A DNA stretch of 64,000 nt. Origin: JAENWD01 sp963796915 (GTDB taxonomy: Bacteria > Acidobacteriota > Vicinamibacteria > Vicinamibacterales > JAENWD01). How positions within the stretch are numbered: position 1 is the stretch's first letter; each line of letters begins with the position of its first letter. A program made the position numbers and the translations under genes. The notes beneath the pieces are model-generated. The model saw only the letters and a list, made by a program, of their open reading frames with translations. It had not been told where the DNA came from and searched no databases. The DNA lies in NCBI GenBank assembly GCA_963796915.1, contig CAWCNI010000002.1, positions 868,001-932,000 of the forward strand, given 5' to 3'. This document shows, one piece after another, positions 9,649 through 19,049 of the stretch.

Positions 9649-12600
9649 TTGGAACGGCCCGGGCAAGAGGCGATGACGGCCACGAGCACGCGAGCGGCAG
9701 ATCCCGACGCCTGGATATTTCAGGGCGGCGGCGAAATGGGCGCGCAGATTGCGCAGTTCGATTGGGCAGCGACGCCGCTTGGCCCGGTGAGCCGCTGGTC
9801 GCGCAGCCTGAAGGCGACAGTCGCCATCGTGGTCCACTCCCGCCACCCGATGTTCCTGTGGTGGGGCCCGGAGCTGATTCAGATCTACAACGACGCCTAC
9901 CTTCCGAGCTTTGGCGTCGGCAAGCATCCCGCAGCGCTCGGTCAGCGCGGCCGCGACTGCTGGCCGGAGATCTGGGACATCATCGGCCCGCAGATCGACG
10001 ACGTGATGAGTCACGGCGTGCCGAGCTGGCACGAAGATGCCCTGGTGCCGATCTTCCGGAACGGGGCGATCCAGGAGGTCTACTGGACCTACGGCTACTC
10101 GCCGGTCTTCGACGATGACGGCTCGATCGGCGGGACGCTGGTGGTCTGCACGGAGACGACGGGCCGCGTCCTGGCGACCAGGCAAGAGGCTGCGCTGCGC
10201 GCCGAAGTCGATCGCGATCGCGCGCGCCTCCAACAGTTTTTCGCGCAGGCACCGGCCGGTATCTGCATCGTTCGCGGACCCGAGCTGACGTTCGAGTTCG
10301 CCAACGATCACTACCGCGCGCTGGTCGGAGGCAGAGACCTGATCGGCAAGCCGCTCCTGAATGCGCTGCCGGAGCTCGCGGGCCAGGGCATCGACACGTT
10401 GCTCCGGGGCGTGATGACCTCTGGCGAGGCCTTCGTCGGACGCGAAGTGCCGGTTCGCATCGATCGGCACGGTCAGGGCATCGTTGATGACGCCTTCTAC
10501 ACCTTCATCTACAGCCCTCTTCGCGACGCTGCCGCGCGCGTGGAAGCCGTCGTCGTCCTGGCGCAGGACGTCACCGACGAGGTGCTCGCCACGCGGCAGA
10601 CCGAGGAGCTGGGGCAGCGACTGCGCGACAGCGAAGCGCAGTTCCACGTCCTTGCCGAGACCATCCCGCAGCTCGCCTGGAGCACGCGTGCCGACGGCTA
10701 CATCGACTGGTACAACCAGCGCTGGTACGACTACACCGGCACCACGTTCGAGAGCATGCAGGGCTGGGGCTGGAAGGCGGTGCACGATCCCGCGCTCGTC
10801 GAGGAGGTGACGTCGCGGTGGCAGGCGGCGCTGACTGCCGGCGAGCCGTTCGAGATGGAGTTTCCGTTGCGCGGCCGCGACGGGCAGTTCCGCTGGCACC
10901 TGACACAGGCAGTGCCGCTCAAGGATGAGGGCGGACGAATCGTGCGCTGGTTCGGGACCAACACCGACATCGATGCGTCGCGCCGCGCCGCCGAGGAGCG
11001 ATCGGCGCTGCTCGACAGCGAGCAGCGGGCACGGCAGGCCGCGGAACTGGCGAGCCGCGCCAAGGACGACTTCCTGTCGACGGCCTCGCACGAGTTGCGG
11101 ACGCCGCTCAACGCGATCCTCGGCTGGGCGCTGCTCCTGCAGTCCGGGGCGCTGTCGAACAGCGACTTCGTCAGGGCTGTGGACAGCATCGAGCGCAACG
11201 CGCGGATCCAGGTCCGGCTGATCGAGGACATCCTCGACGGCTCGCGCATCATCACCGGCAAGCTGCAGATCCAGATGACGCCGCTCGATCTCACCACGCT
11301 CGTGCAGGCGGCGGTGGATGCAGTGCGGGCGTCGGCGGACGCCAAGCGCATTGCGCTCACCGTGCAGGTTGATGCCGCCGCGGCTCGGGTGTCGGGCGAT
11401 CCGGAGCGGCTGCAACAGGTGATCTGGAACCTGGTCAACAACGCGATCAAGTTCACTCCGAAGGACGGGGCCGTGGACGTCGCGCTGGCGCGCGTGGGAA
11501 CTGACGTCCAGCTCACTGTCAGGGACACCGGCGAAGGCATTGCCGCCGACTTCCTGCCGCACGTGTTCGAGCGCTTCCGTCAGGCAGAGGGCAGCACCTC
11601 GCGGCGATACGGCGGTCTCGGGTTGGGGCTCGCGCTCGTGCGCCACCTGGTCGAAGCGCACGGCGGCACCGTGCGCGCGGAGAGTGACGGGCCCGGACGC
11701 GGATCAGTCTTCACTGTCATGCTGCCAGTCCGTGCCGTGTTCTCCGAACCGGCGCCTGCCCGGCCCGAAGCGGCCGCAGCCCCGGTTCCATTCGTGCCGC
11801 GCGCCGCGGACTTGACCGGCGCCACGGTGCTCGTCGTGGACGACGAAGCTGACGCGCGCGATCTGGTGGCCACGGCGCTGCGGTCGAAGGGCGCCGAGGT
11901 CATCACGGCGGCCAACGCCTCCGACGCCCTGTCGCTCATCGCAGCGCGGCCGTTCACCGCCATGGTCAGCGACATCGGCATGCCGACCAGTGACGGCTAC
12001 GAGCTGATTCGGCGCGTTCGCACCGTCGCCGGGGCACGCGGACATCACCTGCCAGCGGTGGCATTGACGGCGTACTCACGGGAAGAGGACCGACGCCGTG
12101 CCCTCGAGGCCGGGTTTCAAGCCTACGTCGCCAAGCCGGTCGAGCCGGACGAACTGGTCGCCATCGTCTCGCGCCTGGCCGTGGACTCGTTGAAGCAGGG
12201 CGGCGACAGCCCCGCGCTGCTCGCTGCACGCACCGACATCCTGCAGAAGGTCCAGAAGATCCTCACGACGCAGGGCGTCCACGAGGCGTTGCGGTTTCTC
12301 AACAGCCGGGCCTCGCATCGCTTCACCGGGGTCTACCGATTCGACGCCCCGACGCTTCGCAACGTCGCCCTGCTCGACGCTGACGCGCCGTCGGTGACCA
12401 GAGGCGACGACCAGCCGATCGAGGCGACGTACTGTTCGGTCGTCGGGACCTTCGAGCGGCCATTCACGACCGAGGACGCCGGCCTCGACAACCGGCTGCG
12501 CGACCATCCGGCCCGCGAGTCGGTGCGTTCCTATTGCGGGGTGCTCCTCCGCACGGCGGCCGGCGAGCCCTTTGGCACCCTCTGTCACTTTGACCTGGTG

Positions 12601-12684
12601 CCGCGAGAAGTGCCGGTGCAGGAGGTGGCGCTGATGGAAGCCGTGGCGCCACTGCTCATGCGGGCCCTCCAGCACGCCGGCTGA
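9649..12684 (+). CDS. Hybrid sensor histidine kinase (PAS-PAS-PAS-HisKA-HATPase-REC-GAF)
   Basis: 1011 residues, no obvious membrane segments, so probably cytoplasmic. An N-terminal PAS-like region (M-F-L-W-W-G-P-E-L near residue 65) is followed by a second PAS around 190-310, a PAS_3 domain around 325-440, HisKA with the phosphorylated H481 in S-H-E-L-R-T-P-L-N, a catalytic domain (N-N-A-I-K-F-T, D-T-G-E-G-I, G-L-G-L-G-L-A), a receiver with D775, and a C-terminal GAF domain from about 880. Start is TTG at 9649, ten bases after GAGGGGAGA; ATG at 9673 is an alternative. A GAF domain after the receiver is less common than at the front. The Crp/Fnr gene follows after 89 bases. Confidence 0.88.
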   Translation: MERPGQEAMTATSTRAADPDAWIFQGGGEMGAQIAQFDWAATPLGPVSRWSRSLKATVAIVVHSRHPMFLWWGPELIQIYNDAYLPSFGVGKHPAALGQRGRDCWPEIWDIIGPQIDDVMSHGVPSWHEDALVPIFRNGAIQEVYWTYGYSPVFDDDGSIGGTLVVCTETTGRVLATRQEAALRAEVDRDRARLQQFFAQAPAGICIVRGPELTFEFANDHYRALVGGRDLIGKPLLNALPELAGQGIDTLLRGVMTSGEAFVGREVPVRIDRHGQGIVDDAFYTFIYSPLRDAAARVEAVVVLAQDVTDEVLATRQTEELGQRLRDSEAQFHVLAETIPQLAWSTRADGYIDWYNQRWYDYTGTTFESMQGWGWKAVHDPALVEEVTSRWQAALTAGEPFEMEFPLRGRDGQFRWHLTQAVPLKDEGGRIVRWFGTNTDIDASRRAAEERSALLDSEQRARQAAELASRAKDDFLSTASHELRTPLNAILGWALLLQSGALSNSDFVRAVDSIERNARIQVRLIEDILDGSRIITGKLQIQMTPLDLTTLVQAAVDAVRASADAKRIALTVQVDAAAARVSGDPERLQQVIWNLVNNAIKFTPKDGAVDVALARVGTDVQLTVRDTGEGIAADFLPHVFERFRQAEGSTSRRYGGLGLGLALVRHLVEAHGGTVRAESDGPGRGSVFTVMLPVRAVFSEPAPARPEAAAAPVPFVPRAADLTGATVLVVDDEADARDLVATALRSKGAEVITAANASDALSLIAARPFTAMVSDIGMPTSDGYELIRRVRTVAGARGHHLPAVALTAYSREEDRRRALEAGFQAYVAKPVEPDELVAIVSRLAVDSLKQGGDSPALLAARTDILQKVQKILTTQGVHEALRFLNSRASHRFTGVYRFDAPTLRNVALLDADAPSVTRGDDQPIEATYCSVVGTFERPFTTEDAGLDNRLRDHPARESVRSYCGVLLRTAAGEPFGTLCHFDLVPREVPVQEVALMEAVAPLLMRALQHAG

Positions 12685-12773
12685 CGCCGCGCTCGCGCTC
12701 CTCGCCGGTTCCAGCCCCGAGAACGACCTGCGCCGGGACCGATCAAGCCGCTGTGTCATGATGGCGGCGTCAT

Positions 12774-13430
12774 ATGACAAAGGCCCGGCATCCACAGCCG
12801 CGTGAGCCAATCCCCTCGGTGGACTTTGCCGGTATCCATACCGACCGCATCGAATACGAGCCCTCGTCGACGATCTTCAGCCAGGGCGACCCGGCGCCGT
12901 CGATCATGTACGTCGAGACCGGCACGGTGCGATTGTCGGTCCTGTCCCACACCGGGAAGGAAGCTGTCGTCGCGGTGCTCGAGCCCGGGCACTTTTTCGG
13001 CGAGGGCTGCCTGGCAGGCCAGACCGTCCGGATGGCGACGGCCACAGCGATGGGCGCCTGCGCCGTCCTGTCGGTGGACAAGCCGGAGATGGTGCGGCAG
13101 CTGCGAGCGCAGCCCGACTTCGCCGGACGGTTCCTGACGCACATGCTGACGCGGAACATCCGCATCGAGGAAGACCTCGTCGATCAGCTATTCAACTCCA
13201 CCGAGAAACGCCTGGCGCGGACGCTTCTGCTGCTGGCCCGGTACGGCGAGCCCGAGGTGTCTCACCGCGCGCTCCCCCGGGTATCGCAGGAACTGCTGGC
13301 CGAGATGGTCGGGACGACGCGATCGCGGGTCAACTTCTTCATGAACAAGTTCAGGAAGCTCGGGTTCATCGACTACAACGGCGCCCTGAAGATCAACAAC
13401 TCCCTCCTCAGCGTGCTGCTGCGCGATTGA
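12774..13430 (+). CDS. Crp/Fnr-family transcription regulator
   Basis: 218 residues: an N-terminal cyclic-nucleotide-binding barrel (I-F-S-Q-G-D-P, M-Y-V-E-T-G-T-V-R-L, F-F-G-E-G-C-L-A-G) and a C-terminal winged helix-turn-helix (S-Q-E-L-L-A-E-M-V-G-T-T-R-S-R-V-N). The cAMP contact Arg-Ser pair of Crp is not present, and there is no N-terminal Cys cluster as in Fnr, so the ligand is unknown. Stand-alone gene with no clear ribosome site before the ATG. Confidence 0.9.
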   Translation: MTKARHPQPREPIPSVDFAGIHTDRIEYEPSSTIFSQGDPAPSIMYVETGTVRLSVLSHTGKEAVVAVLEPGHFFGEGCLAGQTVRMATATAMGACAVLSVDKPEMVRQLRAQPDFAGRFLTHMLTRNIRIEEDLVDQLFNSTEKRLARTLLLLARYGEPEVSHRALPRVSQELLAEMVGTTRSRVNFFMNKFRKLGFIDYNGALKINNSLLSVLLRD

Positions 13431-13481
13431 GCAGTCCCGTCGATCCGGCGCTGACGTCCTGATCTCCTGCCGGCGAGGTGG

Positions 13482-14360
13482 GTGCCGGTTCAGGAAGTGG
13501 CGCTGCGGATACGGCCGCACTCCAATTACCGGCAACCCAGCCCGGCTATCCGGCGTCCAAGGCCCTGTGTCGACGTGTGCCAGGTGACCGCTCGGGGACT
13601 GGCGTGGGCCGGCGGACCGTTGCTGGTGCTGTTGTCGTGCGGTGCCGCCGGGGCGCAGGCGAACTTCCAGCTGTGGGGCGACTTCACCGTCGATTGGCAG
13701 AAGGCGCATCGGCTCACCTACGGCATCGACATCGAACCGAAGGTGCTGCTGGCGGCACCTGAAGGCGATCCCGGGTGGGCCACGATCGACGTCACGCCGA
13801 CGGTGAGCTACGCGATACGAGGCTGGCTCGATCTCAATGGAGAGCTCCTGGCAGGCCACACGACGGAAACCGACGACGTGCGGTCCGTGGAGGTGACGCC
13901 GCGGGTGGGCGTGCGCTTCCACCTGTTCTCTCGGACAGTGCCGGTCCGCCTGGCCGGCCACGTCGATCGGGACCGGGAGCTGCCGCCGTCGCGCCGCCTC
14001 GTGCTGCGCGACTACCTGCGGATGGAGTGGCGCAACCTGTTCTACAGCGATGAAACCGGCGACAGCTCCACGGCGCGTATCCGCAACCGCGTCGAGCTGC
14101 AGTTCCCGTTGAACACCCCGCTGACCACTACCGACGGCGCGCGGTCGCTGCTGGCCGATTGGGAATGGTTCGTACCCGTCACTGATGTCGTCGAGCGATT
14201 CGCGAACAAGCAGCGGGTGCGCGCAGGGATCGGCTGGCGGCGTAATCGCGAATGGCAGTTCGAGGGACTCTACGTCTGGGAGCGATCGCGAAATACCATC
14301 GACACCGGCTTCTCATCCTCGGACAACGCCATCGACATCCGTGTGAAGCGTGTGTTCTAG
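13482..14360 (+). CDS. DUF2490-like outer-membrane barrel protein
   Basis: About 292 residues with a cleavable signal whose hydrophobic core is near residues 38-53, ending G-A-A-G-A-Q. The mature part has alternating strands and the motif Q-L-W-G-D-F-T-V-D-W, then R-L-R-N-R-V-E-L-Q-like strands and a final R-V-F, as in DUF2490 barrels. The upstream GTG at 13482 follows GCGAGGTGG closely, but it leaves an unusually long n-region; GTG at 13575 or 13584 may be the real start. It overlaps the leader of the sulfatase gene behind it and may be co-transcribed. Function unknown. Confidence 0.6.
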   Translation: MPVQEVALRIRPHSNYRQPSPAIRRPRPCVDVCQVTARGLAWAGGPLLVLLSCGAAGAQANFQLWGDFTVDWQKAHRLTYGIDIEPKVLLAAPEGDPGWATIDVTPTVSYAIRGWLDLNGELLAGHTTETDDVRSVEVTPRVGVRFHLFSRTVPVRLAGHVDRDRELPPSRRLVLRDYLRMEWRNLFYSDETGDSSTARIRNRVELQFPLNTPLTTTDGARSLLADWEWFVPVTDVVERFANKQRVRAGIGWRRNREWQFEGLYVWERSRNTIDTGFSSSDNAIDIRVKRVF

Positions 14361-14397
14361 GCAAGGCATGACCGCGACCGGCATGAAAGGGAGATCC

Positions 14398-15990
14398 ATG
14401 ACAAAGGCAATCAAGGCGGCGCTCGTCGTCGTTGCTCTGGCACTGGGCACGGCGGCTCCGGCGGGCGCGCAGACCCCGCAGAAGAAACCGAACATCCTGG
14501 TGCTGTTCGGCGACGACATCGGCTACTGGAACATCAGCGCCTACAACCGCGGCATGATGGGTTATCGGACGCCGAACATCGACCGCATCGCGAAGGAAGG
14601 GGCGATCTTCACCGACGCCTACGCGCAGCAAAGCTGCACGGCGGGACGCGCCGCGTTCATCACCGGCCAGTCTCCGATCCGTACGGGCCTGCTCAAGGTC
14701 GGACTGCCAGGCGCTCCCGAGGGCCTTCACGCCGAGGACCCGACGATTGCCAATCTGCTCAAGGCGCAGGGCTACGCGACGGGGCAGTTCGGCAAGAACC
14801 ATCTCGGCGATCGCAACGAGTTCATCCCGACGGTCCACGGCTTCGACGAGTTCTTCGGCAACTTCTATCACCTCAACGCCGAGGAAGAACCCGAGAACCC
14901 CGACTACCCCAAGGACCCGGCGTTCAAGGCGCGCTTCGGCCCGCGGGGCGTCTTCCACTGCTATGCCACCGATACGGCGAGCACTCTCCCCGACGATGGC
15001 CGGTTCGGCAAGTGGGGCAAGCAGCGCTGCGACGACACCGGTCCGCTGACCAGGAAGCGGATGGAGACGATTGACGATGAGGTGCTCGGCGAGACCACCA
15101 AGTTCATCGACAAGCAGCAGCAGGCGGGCAAGCCGTGGTTCGTGTGGTTCAACACCACCCGCATGCACATCCACACCCACCTCAAGCCGGAATCGGCAGG
15201 CAAGACCGGACTCGGTGTCGGCCCGGACGGCATGGTGGAGCACGACGGCGACATCGGCCAGATGCTGAAGAAACTGGACGACCTGGGTGTCGCCGACAAC
15301 ACCATCGTGATCTACACCACCGACAACGGCGCCGAGGTGTTCAGCTGGCCTGACGGCGGCAGCGCGCCGTTCCGCGGCGAGAAGAACTCCAACTGGGAGG
15401 GCGGCTATCGCATCCCCCTGGTCGTACGCTGGCCCGGCGTGATCAAGCCCGGGACCGAGATCAACAATGTTGTCTCGCACGAGGACTGGCTGCCGACGCT
15501 GCTGGCGGCCGTGGGCCAGCCAACCGTGAAGGAATCCTTGCTGACCGGTCTGGCGGCGGGCGGGATGACCTACAAGGTCCACCTCGACGGATACAACCTG
15601 CTGCCGGCCTTGAAGGGCGAGACGACGGAGTGGCCGCGGAAGGAATTCATCTACTGGACCGACGACGGCGATTGCGCGGCGTTGCGATTCGAACAGTGGA
15701 AGATGGTCTTCCTCGATCAGAGGGCATTGGGCTTCGACGTCTGGCAGGATCCGCTGGTCGTGCTGCGCTTCCCCAAGCTCTTCAATCTGCGCAGCGATCC
15801 GTTCGAACGGGCTGACAAAGAGGCGCCGGCCTATACCGACTTTCGGGTCGCTCACGCCTTTCTTGTCGGTCCCGCGATCGGCTATGCGGCACAGTGGATC
15901 CAGAGCTTCAAGGACTTCCCGCCGCGCAGCAAGCCCGGCTCGTTCAATCTCAGCCAGGTGATGGAGAAGCTGAGCAAACCGTCTCAATAG
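14398..15990 (+). CDS. Arylsulfatase, secreted
   Basis: Sulfatase of 530 residues. ATG at 14398 has AAGGGAGA five bases upstream; earlier in-frame ATGs lack this. A Sec signal ends A-G-A-Q. Metal Asp residues are D39-D40 (F-G-D-D-I-G-Y-W-N), the formylglycine position is C80 in C-T-A-G-R followed by T-G-Q, and T-D-N-G-A-E provides later ligands. It belongs to a different subfamily from the two lipoprotein sulfatases at 1-6 kb: no jelly-roll tail, shorter, periplasmic or secreted. Family members close to this type are often annotated as arylsulfatase A-like. A hairpin terminator follows. Confidence 0.9.
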   Translation: MTKAIKAALVVVALALGTAAPAGAQTPQKKPNILVLFGDDIGYWNISAYNRGMMGYRTPNIDRIAKEGAIFTDAYAQQSCTAGRAAFITGQSPIRTGLLKVGLPGAPEGLHAEDPTIANLLKAQGYATGQFGKNHLGDRNEFIPTVHGFDEFFGNFYHLNAEEEPENPDYPKDPAFKARFGPRGVFHCYATDTASTLPDDGRFGKWGKQRCDDTGPLTRKRMETIDDEVLGETTKFIDKQQQAGKPWFVWFNTTRMHIHTHLKPESAGKTGLGVGPDGMVEHDGDIGQMLKKLDDLGVADNTIVIYTTDNGAEVFSWPDGGSAPFRGEKNSNWEGGYRIPLVVRWPGVIKPGTEINNVVSHEDWLPTLLAAVGQPTVKESLLTGLAAGGMTYKVHLDGYNLLPALKGETTEWPRKEFIYWTDDGDCAALRFEQWKMVFLDQRALGFDVWQDPLVVLRFPKLFNLRSDPFERADKEAPAYTDFRVAHAFLVGPAIGYAAQWIQSFKDFPPRSKPGSFNLSQVMEKLSKPSQ

Positions 15991-16018
15991 CGCGGCCACT
16001 CTCGCGATAGGATTCCCG

Positions 16019-16050
16019 ATGGCGGCGGAGTTGCTCCGCCGCCATTCTTT
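16019..16050 (+). terminator. Rho-independent terminator after sulfatase
   Basis: Perfect 12-bp stem ATGGCGGCGGAG / CTCCGCCGCCAT with a three-base loop, followed by TCTTTC, about 28 bases after the stop of the sulfatase gene. Confidence 0.8.
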
Positions 16051-16109
16051 CAGCGGCGCATTCGTGACGTCGTGACCTCACGACCAATGCGCCAAAAGGA
16101 GCGATGACG

Positions 16110-16649
16110 ATGCGGATTCAGCAATTCGGGGCACTGGCCGTTGGCCTGATGCTCAGCGCGCCGGCGGCGGCGCAGGTGACCAAGACACTGACCGGCGAAC
16201 AGAAGACGATGACCGCGACCGTCGAGGCAATCGAGCAGTCGAGCCGCGAGGTCACCCTCAAGAAGCCCGACGGCACCTACGTCACGGTGACGGTGCCCGA
16301 CAGCGTGACGCGCTTCTCGCAGCTCAAGATCGGCGACTCGGTCACCGCGCATTACTACGAGAACATGGTCCTTCGCCTGAAGGAGCCCGGCGAGAAGTCC
16401 GTGGACAGCGCGGCGGCCTCGGTGACGCCGACGCCCGGCGCGAAGCCGACCGGCACGTCGGCCACGCAGCGCACGATCACGGCGACCATTACGGACATCG
16501 ACCAGTCGGTGCCGTCGATCACCTTCAGCGGCCCGAACGGCTGGAAGTACAGCTCGAAGGTCGAGGACAAGAAGGCGCTGGCCAAGGTGAAGGTTGGCGA
16601 CAAGGTCGACATCACCTGGACGCAGGCGATGCTGATCTCGTTCGAGTAG
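16110..16649 (+). CDS. Exported protein with two tandem beta-domain repeats
   Basis: 179 residues starting at the second ATG, which sits eight bases from AAAAGGAGCG; the first ATG at 16104 is too close. A signal peptide ends A-P-A-A-A-Q. The mature chain is two copies of one domain: T-M-T-A-T-V-E-A-I-E-Q at about 33 and T-I-T-A-T-I-T-D-I-D-Q at about 120, each ending in K-I-G-D-S-V-T or K-V-G-D-K-V-D plus a short strand, joined by a Thr/Pro/Ala linker. The pattern suggests small OB- or SH3-like barrels. I do not recognise a named family. Independent transcription is likely, since a terminator precedes it. Confidence 0.7.
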   Translation: MRIQQFGALAVGLMLSAPAAAQVTKTLTGEQKTMTATVEAIEQSSREVTLKKPDGTYVTVTVPDSVTRFSQLKIGDSVTAHYYENMVLRLKEPGEKSVDSAAASVTPTPGAKPTGTSATQRTITATITDIDQSVPSITFSGPNGWKYSSKVEDKKALAKVKVGDKVDITWTQAMLISFE

Positions 16650-16765
16650 CTGCCGCGGGGCTCGATCGCCCCTCGGCCGGGCAGCCCTGACCGCCGTTTC
16701 CCGGCGTTCAGGGCCGTCATGGCCGTCGTCGCGCGAGGTGCCAGAGTAGAGACCAGGTGGTGTTC

Positions 16766-17521
16766 ATGAATCCCTCCAGACGCGCCATGCTGGTCGCGTT
16801 TCCGGTCTTGACGACCGCCGTCCCGCGCGTACTCGCGCAGTCACTGGAGCCGGCCGCCGCCGTCGATGTCCCGGCGCTGCTGCAGCGGCGTACGCAGGAG
16901 CTCTTCGACGCGATGGCGCCAGGCAATCCCGAGCCGTGGAAGCGCTACCTTCACGACCGGATGGTCTACAACTCCGAGGACGGCAGGGCGATGACCAAGA
17001 GCGACCTGCTGAACGAACTGCGGCCGATGCCGAAAGGGATCTCAGGGCACATCACGGTCACGCAGTTTCACGCCGTCGTGCACCCGGCGGCGGCCGTCGC
17101 CTCGTATGTCGCCGAGGAGACCGAGATCTTCTTCGGGCAGACGCTGCACTCGCGATACCTGACCACCGACACGTGGCTGCTGACGGACGGCGACTGGCGT
17201 CTCGCCGCGTCGGGGGTGCTGGCGCTGCGGGACGACCCGCCGGCGCTCGCCCTGCCGCAGCAGGCACTCCAGGCGTACGCCGGCACGTATGCGCTGACTC
17301 CGGAGATCTCGTATGTGATCCGTCTGACGCCAGGCGACGGCCTGACCGGGCAGCGAACAGGCCGTGCCGTTGAGCCGCTGCGTGTCGAGGTCCCGGACTG
17401 CCTGTTCGTCCCCGGGCAACCGCGGCTGCGGAAGATCTTTCAGCGAGACGGTGCGGGCCGGATCACCGGCTTCGTCGAGCGCCGCGAGAGCTGGGACATC
17501 ACCTTGCGCCGCATGCCGTGA
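16766..17521 (+). CDS. Exported SnoaL/NTF2-like protein
   Basis: 251 residues. ATG at 16766 lies six bases after AGGTGG. The N-terminus has twin Arg (P-S-R-R-A-M-L-V-A-F) and ends V-L-A-Q, a possible Tat or Sec signal. Residues about 40-150 have the NTF2-like pattern of DUF4440 (L-F-D-A-M, D-R-M-V-Y-N-S-E-D-G, Y-L-T-T-D-T-W) and the C-terminal third is a small beta domain resembling those attached to serine-hydrolase-like proteins. Catalytic role unknown. Confidence 0.65.
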   Translation: MNPSRRAMLVAFPVLTTAVPRVLAQSLEPAAAVDVPALLQRRTQELFDAMAPGNPEPWKRYLHDRMVYNSEDGRAMTKSDLLNELRPMPKGISGHITVTQFHAVVHPAAAVASYVAEETEIFFGQTLHSRYLTTDTWLLTDGDWRLAASGVLALRDDPPALALPQQALQAYAGTYALTPEISYVIRLTPGDGLTGQRTGRAVEPLRVEVPDCLFVPGQPRLRKIFQRDGAGRITGFVERRESWDITLRRMP

Positions 17522-17591
17522 CCGGCGCGGGCCGCTTCCGTGCGGCGATGCGTGCGCCCGAACGGCAGCATCTCCGTTTGCCCGCTGTCAC

Positions 17592-18908
17592 TCAACGCTT
17601 CCGGAACGCTTGAATCAACTCGCCCCGCAGGATGTAGCGCTCGGCTTCGAGGCTGAACCCGCGCTCCGCCATGATGCGGATCAACTCCTCGCGCGTGTAA
17701 TGCGCGATGTGCTCGTCGGCGTAGCCGCCAGGATTGACCTTGCCGTAGAGCCTTTCGATCCACACCCATTGCCAGTTCGCGTAGTCCGGCGTGCCCAGGA
17801 CCAGGCGGCCGCCGCGTTTGAGCACGCGACACAGCTCGTCGAGGATGGGCGATTGCTTGGGCACGTGTTCGATGACCTGGGAACACAGCACGCACGGGAA
17901 CGACTCGTTCGGAAACGGCAGCGCGAACCCCGAGCCCTGCACGAGAGACCGCTCGAATCGCCGGGCGTAGCGAAGCTTGCGGAGAAGCACGTCGACCGCC
18001 ACGCTGCCAGGCGGCAGGCTGCCGATGATCCGGCTCGACCCGCACCCGACGTCCAGCACGCGGCCCTCGCCGGCGACCAGATCCGTCACGTGACGATGGC
18101 GCTCGCGCTGCCAGTAGCGCTGGAGGAAGATTCGGCTGTCGTGGGCCCGATCGTCGTAGTCGGCGGCGAGAATCGAATTCCGCAACTTCCAGAGCTGCCA
18201 GAACGTGCCGAGGCACGCCGTGCCGACTCTCAGTGTCCGGGCGTGTGAGGCGCCATGTTTTCTGGGCTCATAGCTGAACGGCACCTCCCGGACCCGGCGT
18301 CCGTCGGCGTAGGCACGAACCAGGAGCTCCTGCAGGATGTCGAAATCGCGCGCGGCGGGATGTTGATCACGCAGCACCGTTGCCTCGTACAATCGGAAAC
18401 CGCTCGAGAGGTCGGCAATCGGCACGTCGAGGCCGCGGGCGAAGAACGCATTCAGGATTCGGCTCAACACATAGCGATGGAGACTCATGGCCGCCCGACC
18501 ACCGGGTACATATCGCGACGCGATGTGCACCTCCGCCTGGCGCCGTCCCTTCCACAGCTCCTCGATGACGCCGGGAGGATGGGAAAGGTCCGCATCCATC
18601 GTCAGGACGTAGGCGCCTCCCGCCGCGGCGAAGCCGCTCGCGAGCGCGTCGCCGTAGCCGTGATCCCGTTGCTGGACCACGCGGGCGCCGTTGGCGTTCG
18701 CCGCGTCGCTGGTGGCCGCGTCAATGCCTTTGGTGACGAGCAGGATCTCGTAGCGAAGGCCGAGGCCGTCGAGCACGCGCCGCAGCTGCGGGAGCAGGCC
18801 CTGCAGGTTCGGGCCCTCGTCGAGCGCGGGAATCACGACCGACAGGTCGAGGGCGTAGACCCCGCGCTTGATCGCCTCGTCAATCTCGAGGTTCACTATT
18901 GAGCTCAT
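17592..18908 (-). CDS. Bifunctional family 2 glycosyltransferase / SAM-dependent methyltransferase
   Basis: 438 residues. The N-terminal half (1-225) is a dolichol-phosphate-mannose-synthase-like GT2 domain with S-V-V-I-P-A-L-D-E, the metal motif D-A-D-L-S-H-P-P and D-L-S-S-G-F-R. The C-terminal half is a class I methyltransferase with V-L-D-V-G-C-G-S-S-R and an E-H-V-P motif. The fusion points to polyprenol-linked sugar transfer with methylation of the product, in cell-envelope glycan or glycolipid work. It is divergent from a GT-C-like membrane protein gene 141 bases away; together they could form one envelope-glycan unit. Confidence 0.85.
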   Translation of the reverse strand: MSSIVNLEIDEAIKRGVYALDLSVVIPALDEGPNLQGLLPQLRRVLDGLGLRYEILLVTKGIDAATSDAANANGARVVQQRDHGYGDALASGFAAAGGAYVLTMDADLSHPPGVIEELWKGRRQAEVHIASRYVPGGRAAMSLHRYVLSRILNAFFARGLDVPIADLSSGFRLYEATVLRDQHPAARDFDILQELLVRAYADGRRVREVPFSYEPRKHGASHARTLRVGTACLGTFWQLWKLRNSILAADYDDRAHDSRIFLQRYWQRERHRHVTDLVAGEGRVLDVGCGSSRIIGSLPPGSVAVDVLLRKLRYARRFERSLVQGSGFALPFPNESFPCVLCSQVIEHVPKQSPILDELCRVLKRGGRLVLGTPDYANWQWVWIERLYGKVNPGGYADEHIAHYTREELIRIMAERGFSLEAERYILRGELIQAFRKR

Positions 18909-19049
18909 CCTTGCGGACCACCCGGTCGACGACGCTGGCGTCGTCAGGAATTGAAGCCCGGCTGCGCGCAGTCGCGTCCTGCGCCGCGTCAAGTCGATCG
19001 TGGCTAGTCTAACGGCCTTTTGGCCTCGGTCCGAGTGGACGGTATTCGC

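Noticed and set aside
9559..11661. 700-codon open frame on the - strand
   Set aside because: Antisense to the hybrid kinase; composition typical of shadow frames in GC-rich DNA.
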